Shown here in pieces: positions 42,509 through 51,893 of a DNA stretch of 64,000 nt. The position numbers and the translations under genes were made by a program. This DNA comes from Acanthosoma haemorrhoidale (taxonomy: Eukaryota > Arthropoda > Insecta > Hemiptera > Acanthosomatidae). Location: contig CAKNEZ010000003.1 of the NCBI GenBank assembly GCA_930367205.1, positions 62,001 to 126,000 of the forward strand, written 5' to 3'. Under the pieces are notes generated by a model that saw nothing but the letters and a program-made list of their open reading frames with translations, made no database searches and was not told the DNA's origin. Numbering within the stretch: position 1 is the first letter of the stretch; every line of letters begins with the position of its first letter.

Positions 42509-42856
42509 TCAAAATTTATGAGAAACGTCAGCTAAATACTTTAAGCAGAGATGTCCACAAATCGGAGTATTCCACTTCTGATAACGAAGTCTGTTGTAAG
42601 TTATTTGTAAACCTTTAAAGTAATCAAGTAGCTGTGGTGGTGGTTTCAAATTTCCAAACGAATCAAAGTATTTCACAAGATTATCTTTTTTTATATAACA
42701 AACCCAATGAGAACCAGGTTCTGAACTTGTATGCAAATTTACAATAGCTGTCTCATGCTTTTTTGGATATTTAGGGAGACTATCAATCATGAATACTCCA
42801 CGAAAATTTTCAATATTTAAAACTTTAGCTATATGATTTAATTCAAGATCGCTCAA
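42509..42856 (-). CDS. Adenain-like maturation cysteine protease
   Basis: A 115-residue frame with the catalytic set of the adenovirus protease family: His50 in GSHWVCY, Asp65 in KYFDSFG, Gln93 and Cys100 in YQKWNTPICGHLC; the seven-residue step from Gln to Cys equals that in adenain (115 to 122). The frame as it stands begins with TTG (42856). The nearest upstream ATG (42875), which overlaps the stop of the preceding gene as ATGA, is out of frame; a tandem TGAC repeat lies between them. So this copy may have lost its normal start or may be read by another means. The role is cleavage of virion precursor proteins during maturation. Confidence 0.88.
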   Translation of the reverse strand: MSDLELNHIAKVLNIENFRGVFMIDSLPKYPKKHETAIVNLHTSSEPGSHWVCYIKKDNLVKYFDSFGNLKPPPQLLDYFKGLQITYNRLRYQKWNTPICGHLCLKYLADVSHKF

Positions 42857-42871
42857 CGGTTTATTCGTCAG

Positions 42872-43639
42872 TCATATTGTTCTCGACCTTTTTTGTCGGT
42901 TTATAAACAAACCGTAACCATTCTTATATGGTTTCAAATAAAGTCCGTTACCAACTTTCTGACCTTCTATGGCCAAATTATGCCTCTTTTGCTCATCCAA
43001 TTTTAGCTTGGCTTCTTTAGCCTCATTGACCGCTTTCGCTACACTTGCGGCTCCTCCAGCCAAAGATCCCACAGCGGAAAGTCCTGCCATCAACGGTACA
43101 AGAAATTGGAGAAAGCCCCCCTCCTTTGGCAGCGGGAGAACTCTGGGCGGTAAAGGTTTTGTCTTACCACGTAGATGCATTTTAGCCTTCTTATATGCCA
43201 CCTTTGACGCGTTCAGAATAGATGATACATCATCTACTTTTGATGATTTAACCAAGTCAATGAAGATAATCTTCTTCTTCTTTTTCTTTTTTAAACCTGA
43301 TCCAATTTTTCTTTTCGCTTTCATGGCATTTGTAACTAACCAAGCCGCGGCTTTTTCTCCCCATGACGAATCTGAAGCTTTAACTCGTTTCCAAGCATTA
43401 TCAGCTAAGATTTTGTCTGCTTCCTTACGACTATCCATATCTTTATATTTGCTATAAGCTATATCGTGGTCTTTACAGGCTTTATCAAGCTGATTTATTC
43501 CACTATCACCTTTAGTTAGTCGCTTTTCTAGATCCGTACCAGGACCACAATACTGATAGCCCGGAAGATGTAATTCAATAGGCAACTTGTTTATAAAACT
43601 GTTCACTAGTCCTCTTCCTTTGTGAGCTTTACGAATCAT
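42872..43639 (-). CDS. Virion protein with phospholipase A2-like domain
   Basis: 255 residues, first gene of the leftward cluster. The N-terminal domain (about 24-75) has the calcium loop YCGPGT (30-35) and the catalytic His58-Asp59 pair in CKDHDIAY, as in parvovirus VP1 and adintovirus PLA2-like proteins. A lysine run (about 117-124) may act in nuclear entry or DNA contact. A hydrophobic Gly/Ala-rich segment (about 177-208, FLVPLMAGLSAVGSLAGG) looks membrane-active, followed by an acidic-basic helix and a basic end. Expected role: breaching the endosomal membrane during entry. Glycine-flanked sites in the C-terminus could be cut by the maturation protease (inference). Confidence 0.88.
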   Translation of the reverse strand: MIRKAHKGRGLVNSFINKLPIELHLPGYQYCGPGTDLEKRLTKGDSGINQLDKACKDHDIAYSKYKDMDSRKEADKILADNAWKRVKASDSSWGEKAAAWLVTNAMKAKRKIGSGLKKKKKKKIIFIDLVKSSKVDDVSSILNASKVAYKKAKMHLRGKTKPLPPRVLPLPKEGGFLQFLVPLMAGLSAVGSLAGGAASVAKAVNEAKEAKLKLDEQKRHNLAIEGQKVGNGLYLKPYKNGYGLFINRQKRSRTI

Positions 43640-43693
43640 ACTGTACTAAGAAAATGAAGAACAGACTTATATATCTATATATACTGAAGCATA
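43640..43693. promoter_or_regulatory. Divergent late-type promoter region (54 bp)
   Basis: Between the ATGs of the PLA2-like gene (minus) and the packaging ATPase (plus). It holds TATATATCTATATATA (43668-43683), two TATA-like boxes readable from both strands. It probably drives both virion clusters. Confidence 0.6.
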
Positions 43694-44416
43694 ATGCCGT
43701 CGTTTGCATTCAGAATGAAATTAGTCAAACAAGAACAACGTTTTTCCACTATCGACTTTTCACCAGTTAAAGTTGATTCAGAAGGAAGACATAGTGCATT
43801 ATTACCGAACACCATTCGAGCATCAATTTGCGGACCTAGCGGTTGTGGAAAGACTAATATTATTATTGCACTTTTATTAAATCCAAATGGTTTAAAGTTT
43901 AAAAATGTTTATCTTTTCGGAAAAACATTACATCAGTCTAAATATCAGTATTTAAAGAGTGTCATAAATCTTGTTCCTGAAATAGGATTATATGAATTTG
44001 AAGATGCGAATGAATCGCCTCAGGAAGTTGAATCCAATTCGGTCTGTATATTCGATGATGTCAATATGGAAAATCAAGATGTAATTAAACGGTACTTTAG
44101 CTATGGTCGTCATATGAACCTTGATTGTTTTTATTTAACACAAAGTTATGTTTGTATCCCAAGACACCTTATCAGATGTAACATTAACTTTTTAATAGTA
44201 TTTCCTCAAGATGAATTAAATTTGAAACATATTTACGAGGAGCACGTAAGCACTCCGGATTTAAGTTTCACACTTTTTAAAGAGATGTGTTCATTATGTT
44301 GGAAAGAGCCTTTTAATTACATTGTAATTGACAAGAGTAGGGACCTGAACAATGGACGTTTTCGAAAAGGAATCGATACATTCATTGTAGATATATATAA
44401 AGAGCAGTCGTGGTAG
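43694..44416 (+). CDS. Packaging ATPase (FtsK/HerA, A32-like)
   Basis: 240 residues from ATG 43694. Walker A GPSGCGKTN at 47-55, Walker B SVCIFDDV at 116-123, and a sensor-like YLTQSY after SYGRHMNLDCF. Length and motifs agree with genome-packaging ATPases of Polintons and adintoviruses. It would pump genomic DNA into the capsid. No breaks. Confidence 0.93.
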   Translation: MPSFAFRMKLVKQEQRFSTIDFSPVKVDSEGRHSALLPNTIRASICGPSGCGKTNIIIALLLNPNGLKFKNVYLFGKTLHQSKYQYLKSVINLVPEIGLYEFEDANESPQEVESNSVCIFDDVNMENQDVIKRYFSYGRHMNLDCFYLTQSYVCIPRHLIRCNINFLIVFPQDELNLKHIYEEHVSTPDLSFTLFKEMCSLCWKEPFNYIVIDKSRDLNNGRFRKGIDTFIVDIYKEQSW

Positions 44417-44434
44417 TAATTGTCATTAACAACC

Positions 44435-45574
44435 ATGGACCCAAAAGTCACTCGTGAGATTATAAAAACTAGTGAGATTTTGAAAAACAAATTTCGGTCA
44501 TTGAAGCGTACTCTCCAGGATGTTGAAAAAGGTCGGCAAGATTTTTTTACACCCGTGCTCCAACCACTAGAAGACATTAAACAATCAGTAAAGTTGTACC
44601 AGACCAAATTGGAACCCCCAGTGACGCCAAAAAAAGTAAAAAGGAGAGATACTAATGTTTGGGACGAATCACCTGATAAAAGCGAGATAGAGTCTACTAG
44701 TATTTACAGAAAATCAACATTATTACCAAAAACAATGTCTCACTACAAAAGAGCTACAACAGTTTCATCCGATGATACAAAAACTAGTACTGTGCAAACA
44801 CCATTATCTCACTTAACGGTTCCCGTTCATGAGTTCATATCACCAGAAGTAGATGAGGGCGAGTATGTGACAGACGATCCACTATCAGAAAAAGTTAAAG
44901 AATATGCTCAAACTCCAAAGGGAGAAGCAGAATTTAAAGAGCGTCTCGCCGCTTTTGGAAATCTACAGAGAGAATACTTGGATAAGATGTTGAAAGGTGA
45001 TAAGACACACGACTCTCGTTACGGCATTAGAGTCATGCCTTCTGGGGGATTAGCCATTGGTGACTCGACTGATGTTCAGCTTTTCGAGAACAGTGACGAT
45101 ATGTCTATTAACGATGTGGTTTATGAAGGAACATCGGGATTGCTGGAGCTACTCTACTTAAAAAATCCTAAAGATTACACAGAGTCGGACTTGGATAATT
45201 ATAAGAATATTTTACTCTCGACCAATGCTCACAAGAGAGGATATAGTGAGGAACAGGGGGTATTAGGAAATAGATCCGATAAATATAGAAATATAATATC
45301 GAAGTTATTTCCATCGCAAACTTTGAAACAACGCCCCCCTTCCTCCGCTTCATCAGCTTCGAGCAGGCTAACTTCACTCCGTTCTTACACTTACAAACGG
45401 GGCACTGGTCTTATGAGAGCCAATAAACCCTTGTACGAGTATTGGAACGACCCTAACGAACTTGTTGATCGACTAAGGCTGTTAATGTCTTCAACTCATG
45501 CCGGACATGAAGGACACCAAAACGAAATAGAATCAATTATTGAAGAGCTGCGAGAAGAAAATATCATATATTAA
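44435..45574 (+). CDS. Conserved Polinton protein of unknown function (DUF8207-like)
   Basis: 379 residues. I take ATG 44435 (AACCATGG, good context) rather than the TTG 15 bases earlier. The N-terminal 70 residues are Lys/Glu-rich and likely coiled coil; the middle is Ser/Thr-rich. The conserved block at about 190-260 has YGIRVMPSGGLAIGDS, YEGTSGLLELLYLK and YKNILLSTNAHKRGY, which I recall from many arthropod mobile elements as a domain of unknown function (the number is from memory). The C-terminus has a basic, Ser-rich stretch and a tail with YWNDPNELVDRLRLL. The place after the ATPase suggests a virion core or minor capsid protein. Confidence 0.75.
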   Translation: MDPKVTREIIKTSEILKNKFRSLKRTLQDVEKGRQDFFTPVLQPLEDIKQSVKLYQTKLEPPVTPKKVKRRDTNVWDESPDKSEIESTSIYRKSTLLPKTMSHYKRATTVSSDDTKTSTVQTPLSHLTVPVHEFISPEVDEGEYVTDDPLSEKVKEYAQTPKGEAEFKERLAAFGNLQREYLDKMLKGDKTHDSRYGIRVMPSGGLAIGDSTDVQLFENSDDMSINDVVYEGTSGLLELLYLKNPKDYTESDLDNYKNILLSTNAHKRGYSEEQGVLGNRSDKYRNIISKLFPSQTLKQRPPSSASSASSRLTSLRSYTYKRGTGLMRANKPLYEYWNDPNELVDRLRLLMSSTHAGHEGHQNEIESIIEELREENIIY

Positions 45575-45608
45575 CGCTCACATTTTTATATTCAGATTCA
45601 GTACAAGC

Positions 45609-46049
45609 ATGACGATAAACAAGTTCGGATCCCACATAGCGATAAAGCATTCAAAGTACAAAAAACGTTATTTTCCCTTTAGCTTATTAAAGTCTGAAAA
45701 GGATATCGATGCGGAACATTTACGAATAATCAATATTGCAAATCCAGTCTCTGCTCGCGACGCTGCCAATAAAGTGTATTGTGATAATTTAGCATTTTAC
45801 TATACCGATTTAAAAAATTGGCCTGGTAATTATATAGATGGAAAAGGAAAAAGACTGGTAAACTTTGCACAACCTAAAGATGGATCTGATGTTGTTACCA
45901 GAAAATATTTAAACACCGTTGCTTTAACTTTGGTTGCGAATGAGTATGACTGTGCTGGCAAGAAAATAGCAAACGTTGGTGAGCCTGCAGAGGAAGCTGA
46001 TGTGGTCACGCTCGGTTATCTTAACAAATTACTTAAAAAGAAGTTATAG
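45609..46049 (+). CDS. Small protein with three phage-fibre-like repeats
   Basis: I choose ATG 45609, giving 146 residues; an upstream start at 45540 would lie inside the previous gene. It has three copies of a motif of the form Asn-[Ile/Val/Phe]-[Ala/Gly]-x-Pro-x4-Asp-[Ala/Val]-[Ala/Val]-x3-Tyr-[Leu/Cys]: about 41-59 (NIANPVSARDAANKVYC), 85-102 (NFAQPKDGSDVVTRKYLN) and 122-139 (NVGEPAEEADVVTLGYLN), 43 and 37 residues apart. This pattern is common in the stalks of tailed-phage fibres, where it links trimeric segments. A receptor-binding or vertex-spike role is possible. The stop is followed at once by the ATG of integrase (TAGATG). Confidence 0.75.
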   Translation: MTINKFGSHIAIKHSKYKKRYFPFSLLKSEKDIDAEHLRIINIANPVSARDAANKVYCDNLAFYYTDLKNWPGNYIDGKGKRLVNFAQPKDGSDVVTRKYLNTVALTLVANEYDCAGKKIANVGEPAEEADVVTLGYLNKLLKKKL

Positions 46050-46985
46050 ATGAATTCATCATTGATAAAAAGAACTGTTGTTGACGAATTACACAAGCCG
46101 GCTCGGAAGATATATCCCCGGCGAAAGACAGTTTTAAAAGGAATAAATGATTTGTGGCAAATAGATCTTGTAGAAATGATACCTTATTCTCGAGAAAATA
46201 AAGGTCATAAATATTTATTAACAGTTATAGACTGCTTTTCGAAATACGCTTGGGCTGTGGCACTAAAACAGAAAACAGCGGACAACGTGGTCAAAGCGAC
46301 GGAGAGTGTGTTTCTATCGAGTAAACAATCTCCAAAAAATATTCAAAGCGATCAGGGAAAGGAATTTTACAATTCAAAGTTTAATTCTCTGATGAAAAAA
46401 TACTCTATTAATTATTATTCTACTTTTTCCTCAATAAAGGCTTCCATTGTGGAGAGATTTAATAGAAAATTGAAAGCTAAAATGTGGAAAACATTCAGCT
46501 TACTAGAAAATTACAAATTCTTAGATATTTTACCTCAGATCCTGCTAGATTACAATACCTCATTTCATTCAACCATAGGTATAAGACCAATCGATGCCCA
46601 CAATAAAAAATCTGAAAAGTACTTGTTAAAAAATGTGTATTCGTCCATAACCAAATCAAATGTACAAAAGCAGAAGTTTGAAGAGGGCGATTTTGTCAGG
46701 ATATCAAAACAAAAGACAATATTTTCAAAAGGCTATACACCAAATTGGTCGAGTGAAATATTTAAAGTAGTCATGGTTCAGAAGACGTACCCGTACACAT
46801 ATCAACTTGAAGATCTGAAAGGGCAACCTATCAGTGGTTCCTTTTACGCTGAAGAGCTTCAAAAAGTAAAACATCCAGATGTATACCTTGTAGAAAAGGT
46901 TTTGAAAAGAAAAGGAAATAAATTATATGTAAAGTGGTTGGGATTGGAGGAACGCAGTTGGATCAACAGGAAGGATATTGCATAA
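46050..46985 (+). CDS. Retroviral-type integrase with C-terminal chromodomain
   Basis: 311 residues from ATG 46050. RNase H-fold core with Asp39 (WQIDLVE), Asp101 (SDQGKEF) and Glu135 (VERFNRK); I count 33 residues between the last two. An SH3-like segment (GDFVRISKQK) follows, then a chromodomain at about 275-311 (VYLVEKVLKRKGNKLYVKW). No HHCC zinc domain is seen, as usual in Polinton integrases of this type. It would insert the linear genome and make the 6-bp duplication. The chromodomain may steer insertion to marked chromatin. No breaks. Confidence 0.93.
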   Translation: MNSSLIKRTVVDELHKPARKIYPRRKTVLKGINDLWQIDLVEMIPYSRENKGHKYLLTVIDCFSKYAWAVALKQKTADNVVKATESVFLSSKQSPKNIQSDQGKEFYNSKFNSLMKKYSINYYSTFSSIKASIVERFNRKLKAKMWKTFSLLENYKFLDILPQILLDYNTSFHSTIGIRPIDAHNKKSEKYLLKNVYSSITKSNVQKQKFEEGDFVRISKQKTIFSKGYTPNWSSEIFKVVMVQKTYPYTYQLEDLKGQPISGSFYAEELQKVKHPDVYLVEKVLKRKGNKLYVKWLGLEERSWINRKDIA

Positions 46986-47278
46986 TGTTTGGAAGAAAAA
47001 AAAAAAAACATTTATATTTGACATTTATTTTTTGTTACTACATGTTTTTCTTACATTAATAAATTTTTTACAATAATAATGATTATATTTATTTTCCCAA
47101 TCACCATACACTCTAGTTCTAATACAAAAAATCTAATGCTTTTTACATAATTGATGTCCAAGGTTACAAATTGTAATGTGACTTCATTGATTAAAATAAT
47201 TTTTTACAATACAATAAATAAATTTCTATGGTTACATGTTGTAATGTGACTTATAATTGGAACAGCGTCTTAATTGAT
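46986..47278. terminator. Convergent 3' ends of integrase and polymerase genes
   Basis: A-run at 46997-47008, AATAAA near 47059 (plus) and TTTATT (minus-strand AATAAA) near 47215-47222. No coding frame. Confidence 0.5.
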
Positions 47279-50200
47279 TCACTCTAACTTTTCTTTACTT
47301 AAGTGATGACCATATGGAACAGTGTCGATCCCATTTTCTAATGTAAAACGTTTATCATCTAAACCATTTAAAGAAATTTTGTTAATTAACACTGTTTGTA
47401 CACGATGTTTCTTTGATTGAATAGCTTGAAACGATGAATGCATGCTTTCATTGGAATGTAATATTTGTTTATAATTTTCAAATGTAAATTCATTTACAAC
47501 ACATGTTTTTACCCCTTTTGCCTTTCTTATTACATTGCAAGTATTTGTAATATAAGAATACATCTTCGGTCTCAAACCTACAAATTCTACTATCGGATCT
47601 CCTGCGGTTTCATCCTTTAATAAACCAACAACCTTTTTATTTCCACAGGAATAGCAATGATGTGAATGAGGGTAATTGCTAGTATCAAAATACTTACACA
47701 AGTCATTTTTAATATCATCGTAAATATCATTGGTTTGTATTTGATATATGAAGGAATCTGTATCAGTGTAACATAATTTTATATTTTCTATACCATATTT
47801 CTTTATAAACACATTATAATGGTAATCATACATCAAAGTTTTGCTCAATTCTAATATTGCAAAACCAACATAAATTGGTTTGTTAAAAACAATTTTTTCT
47901 TTTTCCAAATGAACTGCTATAACATTTTCAGCGAATATCTGTCTATCTTTAAAGTTTGATTTGTTGACAAGTTTATTTAATTTGGACTCGGATGTTACTA
48001 ACCGTATGTCTACGCGATTGCGGATGTTTTCCATACTCTTACCAAACACGCTGTTAACCATAAGTTTGTAAAAATCTGACTCAAAGGTTGTTTTAGCATG
48101 AGATCTATGTTGTGAATTTACATCAATATATGGCACTAGCCATTTCTTTTGTCTGAATTTTAAAATACGATTAATCTTCTCTATTTTCAATCCGAGTTTT
48201 ACTGCCTGTTTTAAATTTTCATAATGTATAATATAATGAGACTTTGAGAGTAGTGTAGTCATTAATTTATTATATTTACTTCGAGGTGGAGTCCTCGCTT
48301 CGGGTAGTAATGGAAACTGAGAATGAAAATCATGAAATTCCAGAGGATAGGAGATATCGACATCTAGTATATAACCAAATTCAGAGTTTTCGGGGATCTC
48401 TAATACATTAATATCATCTTCTACCCATTCAAAATTATCATATGGAAGAGATTGAGCCATCGCATAGCCATACAAATTGTTTACATCTACATAAAGTATG
48501 TAACTATTTGCTTTATCGGGGTTATAGTCATTAATGTAGGGGTTATTTGCTTTAGCATGTCGAGTAACAACTTGGACAAGACCACCTCGTAGTCCCTTTT
48601 CAATAAAGAGAATCATATCCAAATCTTTCAACAACGCAAGTTTTATTTTTGTCATTCGCAACATTGCATTCCATGCTAATTGTGGGAGTGTATAACACCA
48701 AGCAGGATCTAATCCATATATCTTTAATGAAAGGCTTCGGAAAGTTTCGAACACTTCACAAAGCAAAATTACATCGGTCTTAATATAAAGTTCTGTATAT
48801 TCTTTCATATTTTTAATGTGAAATGTTGACCAAACTAATTGTGCATGTGTGTAATCTTTATCACTAATGTGTTTGTTAGTTAGTGAATTATAAAAACTAT
48901 CCTGTTGAGGTAATTGTGTTTCTTCAAGTTTATCATAAGACTCCATATAATTATATGGATAGATACCTTTTTGACTGATTAATGAAAGTTTGTATTCATC
49001 GCTTATGAACTGTTTTAAATGTGGAAATGTGTGACAGAGGTTTACAGATTGAGATTTCATATTGTTAACTAAAGTTTCTAAACTAGATGATAAAAATTTA
49101 TATGAATCAAGAAATCTGATTTTAGTTTTACAGCCGTCAAAGGTTTTAGTGACAGACATATATTTTTCACTATTGCTCGGAATTATTTCAACATTGCCTT
49201 CATCTATTCCAAGATATTTAACTATAAAGTGAGAATCAAAATTAGTAAAATTGTGTATAAACACGGGTATAAAGTCTGGTTTACTAGCATGTAAATTACA
49301 TGAGTTGTGTGCAGCCCCAATAAACTTAGATGTGATGTGACAATGATGTTTTACTCTCTCTCTCTTATCCAATTCATTCTCGCATAAAACACATATATTC
49401 GTAGTAGCGAACGACTGTTCTTGTTCATGACTCAATGTTTCGATTGGAATTATATTAGCATATATTTCATCGGCTTTAAGAGCTAAGGATTTTAATGTTT
49501 TCATGAAATTGCTCATGCAATTGCTACCGGTGTGAACAACTGGATCGCTGTCAAAATCGGGAATAGAATATTTTACCATAAGTGCTGCACAGAAAACTTC
49601 ATGGCTTTGTAAAGAACGTGTCCAAGATGTTTGAGGATTCGGATTTGAACCTGCGATGGGCACTAATAATGTTTCGAAATCGGCATACGCTACAATTTTA
49701 ATATTCTGTGTAAATTCAACATTTTTGAATGTAATATAATTATCTTTAGGAACTTCAGATCTAACGGGTCTATGTTGTTTGCAAAATAGTTCATGATCTT
49801 TTAAGCGTTCAAAAGCATTTTGTCCTTTACGCGTAATATAGTCTTTCGAATAATATTTAAAGCATCTGCGACACATCAGATAGGAATGATGACCACGAGT
49901 GATTTGTGAGTACACTAGTTTCGGTAAGTTGACTATTAAACAGTAGTGGCTATTATTATCTTGTTCCATGAATAGAATATCGAAGCATTCCTTATAAATT
50001 TCTTTTTTACTGATTCGTAAAGGATAAAGTTTATTTTTATCATCTAAAGCAAATACATTAATAGATACATTGTTAACTTTTTCAAATTTTGAAATGTCTT
50101 TAAATGATGTGGGATATGAAATGCCATCAAAAGAATAAATACCCTGTATATTGTTATAAGAATTTGGATCGTTGGAACCGATAACTTTACTTAAAATTGC

Positions 50201-50983
50201 TAGTCGGAAACAATCATCACTATCTGTATTTTTTACATTAATTACCGCATGTTTATTTCGAATACTTTTTGGGAGCGCTATGAATCTGTTGGCATTCAAG
50301 GGTGTATATTTTGTTAAGTGCAAACAGAGATAATTTGCAGATACGAAAATCCATCCTGATCCCCTCCCCATAAAATCATCTATTTCTGATAAGATTTTCT
50401 GAAATGAGTCTATTATAAATTCTTCTAAGTTACTAGATTTGTCTAAAGTTTCCATTTTTGTTTTAAAATTAAAATCAGTGTGCTCGATTTCTTTTCCCTC
50501 AACACTTTTTTTATAATTACATTCTAATAAGATCATAATTTTTATAGTATTCCACCTCATAATATATTTATTCAAAATGTTATTTAATTTATTTTTAACA
50601 TTATCAAGAAATTCGTTTGGGATATAATTAACCTTATCATTTTTAATATAAATGTCTGCAAGCGTCTCGTTGATAGCCGTTGTAATAATAATATTGTTTT
50701 CATCTGATGTTGATTGTTCCCGTAAGCATTTGTCAAATACTATATATTTTCTTTTTTTAATCGAAGGATCGGACCGGGACTGCATTTGTTTCGATACGTT
50801 CACCTCTTTCTCTATGTTTAATTTGAGAGCAACGCATGTTTTTATATGTCTTTTATAATTTTGTTGACTGCATTCTCTACCACACATTTTACACAACATA
50901 TATGACCATTTACATTTATGTTTCCAATTGTTTAGTAAAAGTCCACATTTTGTACATAAGTATGTATTTCTAAAGGTACTCAT
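47279..50983 (-). CDS. polB: Protein-primed DNA polymerase B
   Basis: 1234 residues from ATG 50983, uninterrupted. By approximate residue: zinc-finger-like Cys/His pairs 8-52; Cys-rich segment MCRRCFKYY near 370-380; exonuclease motif I YADFETLL near 434; a recombination endonuclease VII-like zinc motif (CVLCENELD, HHCHI) near 530-550; exonuclease II HNFTNFDSHF near 579; exonuclease III YIKTDVILLCEV near 735; polymerase motif A YVDVNNLYGYAMAQ near 833; motif B KLMVNSVFGKSMEN near 975; motif C CYTDTDSF near 1074. This is the Polinton type of family B polymerase, which replicates linear DNA from a terminal protein. It is convergent with integrase, which also fits the group. Confidence 0.95.
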   Translation of the reverse strand: MSTFRNTYLCTKCGLLLNNWKHKCKWSYMLCKMCGRECSQQNYKRHIKTCVALKLNIEKEVNVSKQMQSRSDPSIKKRKYIVFDKCLREQSTSDENNIIITTAINETLADIYIKNDKVNYIPNEFLDNVKNKLNNILNKYIMRWNTIKIMILLECNYKKSVEGKEIEHTDFNFKTKMETLDKSSNLEEFIIDSFQKILSEIDDFMGRGSGWIFVSANYLCLHLTKYTPLNANRFIALPKSIRNKHAVINVKNTDSDDCFRLAILSKVIGSNDPNSYNNIQGIYSFDGISYPTSFKDISKFEKVNNVSINVFALDDKNKLYPLRISKKEIYKECFDILFMEQDNNSHYCLIVNLPKLVYSQITRGHHSYLMCRRCFKYYSKDYITRKGQNAFERLKDHELFCKQHRPVRSEVPKDNYITFKNVEFTQNIKIVAYADFETLLVPIAGSNPNPQTSWTRSLQSHEVFCAALMVKYSIPDFDSDPVVHTGSNCMSNFMKTLKSLALKADEIYANIIPIETLSHEQEQSFATTNICVLCENELDKRERVKHHCHITSKFIGAAHNSCNLHASKPDFIPVFIHNFTNFDSHFIVKYLGIDEGNVEIIPSNSEKYMSVTKTFDGCKTKIRFLDSYKFLSSSLETLVNNMKSQSVNLCHTFPHLKQFISDEYKLSLISQKGIYPYNYMESYDKLEETQLPQQDSFYNSLTNKHISDKDYTHAQLVWSTFHIKNMKEYTELYIKTDVILLCEVFETFRSLSLKIYGLDPAWCYTLPQLAWNAMLRMTKIKLALLKDLDMILFIEKGLRGGLVQVVTRHAKANNPYINDYNPDKANSYILYVDVNNLYGYAMAQSLPYDNFEWVEDDINVLEIPENSEFGYILDVDISYPLEFHDFHSQFPLLPEARTPPRSKYNKLMTTLLSKSHYIIHYENLKQAVKLGLKIEKINRILKFRQKKWLVPYIDVNSQHRSHAKTTFESDFYKLMVNSVFGKSMENIRNRVDIRLVTSESKLNKLVNKSNFKDRQIFAENVIAVHLEKEKIVFNKPIYVGFAILELSKTLMYDYHYNVFIKKYGIENIKLCYTDTDSFIYQIQTNDIYDDIKNDLCKYFDTSNYPHSHHCYSCGNKKVVGLLKDETAGDPIVEFVGLRPKMYSYITNTCNVIRKAKGVKTCVVNEFTFENYKQILHSNESMHSSFQAIQSKKHRVQTVLINKISLNGLDDKRFTLENGIDTVPYGHHLSKEKLE

Positions 50984-51156
50984 CTTTTATTCATAATCCT
51001 TATATTATAATCCTTAATTATTATGATGCTTACTTAGACTGCTTTGTGAAATTTGATAATATGACTTCTCTTTATTACACCCTCATATGATAAAGTGAGA
51101 TCGCCTAAAACAAATGTTAGAGTTAATTTAAGAAATACATTTTTTTTTTTTTATTC

Positions 51157-51405
51157 TTATATTTTTGCATACTTACCACTCTTATATTGTTGTATATCCT
51201 CATCAGATATGCAATGAAGATAGCGTTCGGGAAGAAACGTTTTAATTAAAAATCCGTTTTCCTTTGAATCTAATATTACTTGTAGACAATCGCCATGTTC
51301 TGTTTTAGTTTTTGCAAAATGTGTTATCAAATATTTTTCACCTTGTTCTAGTTCTCCAATTCTTTTATAAACGGGTAAACTGTTTAATTTTTCGATCATG
51401 GACAT
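51157..51405 (-). CDS. Small protein, possible OB-fold single-strand DNA binding protein
   Basis: ATG at 51405 gives 82 residues. Sequence upstream of this ATG on the minus strand is TTTCCTTTTCAG, a strong splice acceptor, so longer versions of the frame are probably intron. The blocks LPVYKRIGELEQGEKYLITHFAKTK, CLQVILD and TFLPERY resemble a short beta-rich domain that I recall from many arthropod mobile elements, probably an OB fold. Its position, directly upstream of polymerase and in the same direction, suggests a replication role. Confidence 0.65.
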   Translation of the reverse strand: MSMIEKLNSLPVYKRIGELEQGEKYLITHFAKTKTEHGDCLQVILDSKENGFLIKTFLPERYLHCISDEDIQQYKSGKYAKI

Positions 51406-51893
51406 CTGAAAAGGAAACCAGTAGGTTGAGTAAGGAAAATTAAAAAAAAAAATTTTAATACTTATTAAATTGTAATTCCTTACCAATTACTTTTTACTAG
51501 TCTATTATTTACGATATGCTTTACTTATTCACAATCGGCGTTATCTAAGAAACAAATAACATACTTACGATTGCTGTATAAAAGCTTCCACACCTGTGTG
51601 AGGAATAAAATTTTCCAAGGGCTCTTATACTCCTTTTCCTGAGAAGAGGGGGAAACCATAGCTATTAATTTATATTTTGACATCTGCTTTATATTCTCAC
51701 AATATTAATTTCTTACCTTTGGACGCCAGAAGATTCTTATCTTCACACATGTAATCCAGTAACATTTAATCATCAACGATGTAAATCTCCAGTTTATAAA
51801 CTCATGTATGACACAGAACGATATTAAAATTTTATTTTTATTTTTATTTTTTTTTTTTAATATCTGCTCAACATTCGTATGTAAGCCTTGAGA
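51406..51893. promoter_or_regulatory. Leader region of the polymerase side
   Basis: No gene seen. On the minus strand there are a TATA-like GAGTATAAGAG (near 51625-51635), donors GTAAGT (near 51567) and GTAAGA (near 51715), and the acceptor at 51406-51417. A TATAAAAG is readable on the plus strand near 51578. The leader is probably spliced into the 51405 gene. Confidence 0.4.

Noticed and set aside
42969..43457. 162-codon open frame opposite the PLA2-like gene
   Set aside because: Antisense shadow of 42872-43639; Phe- and Ala-rich with no motif.
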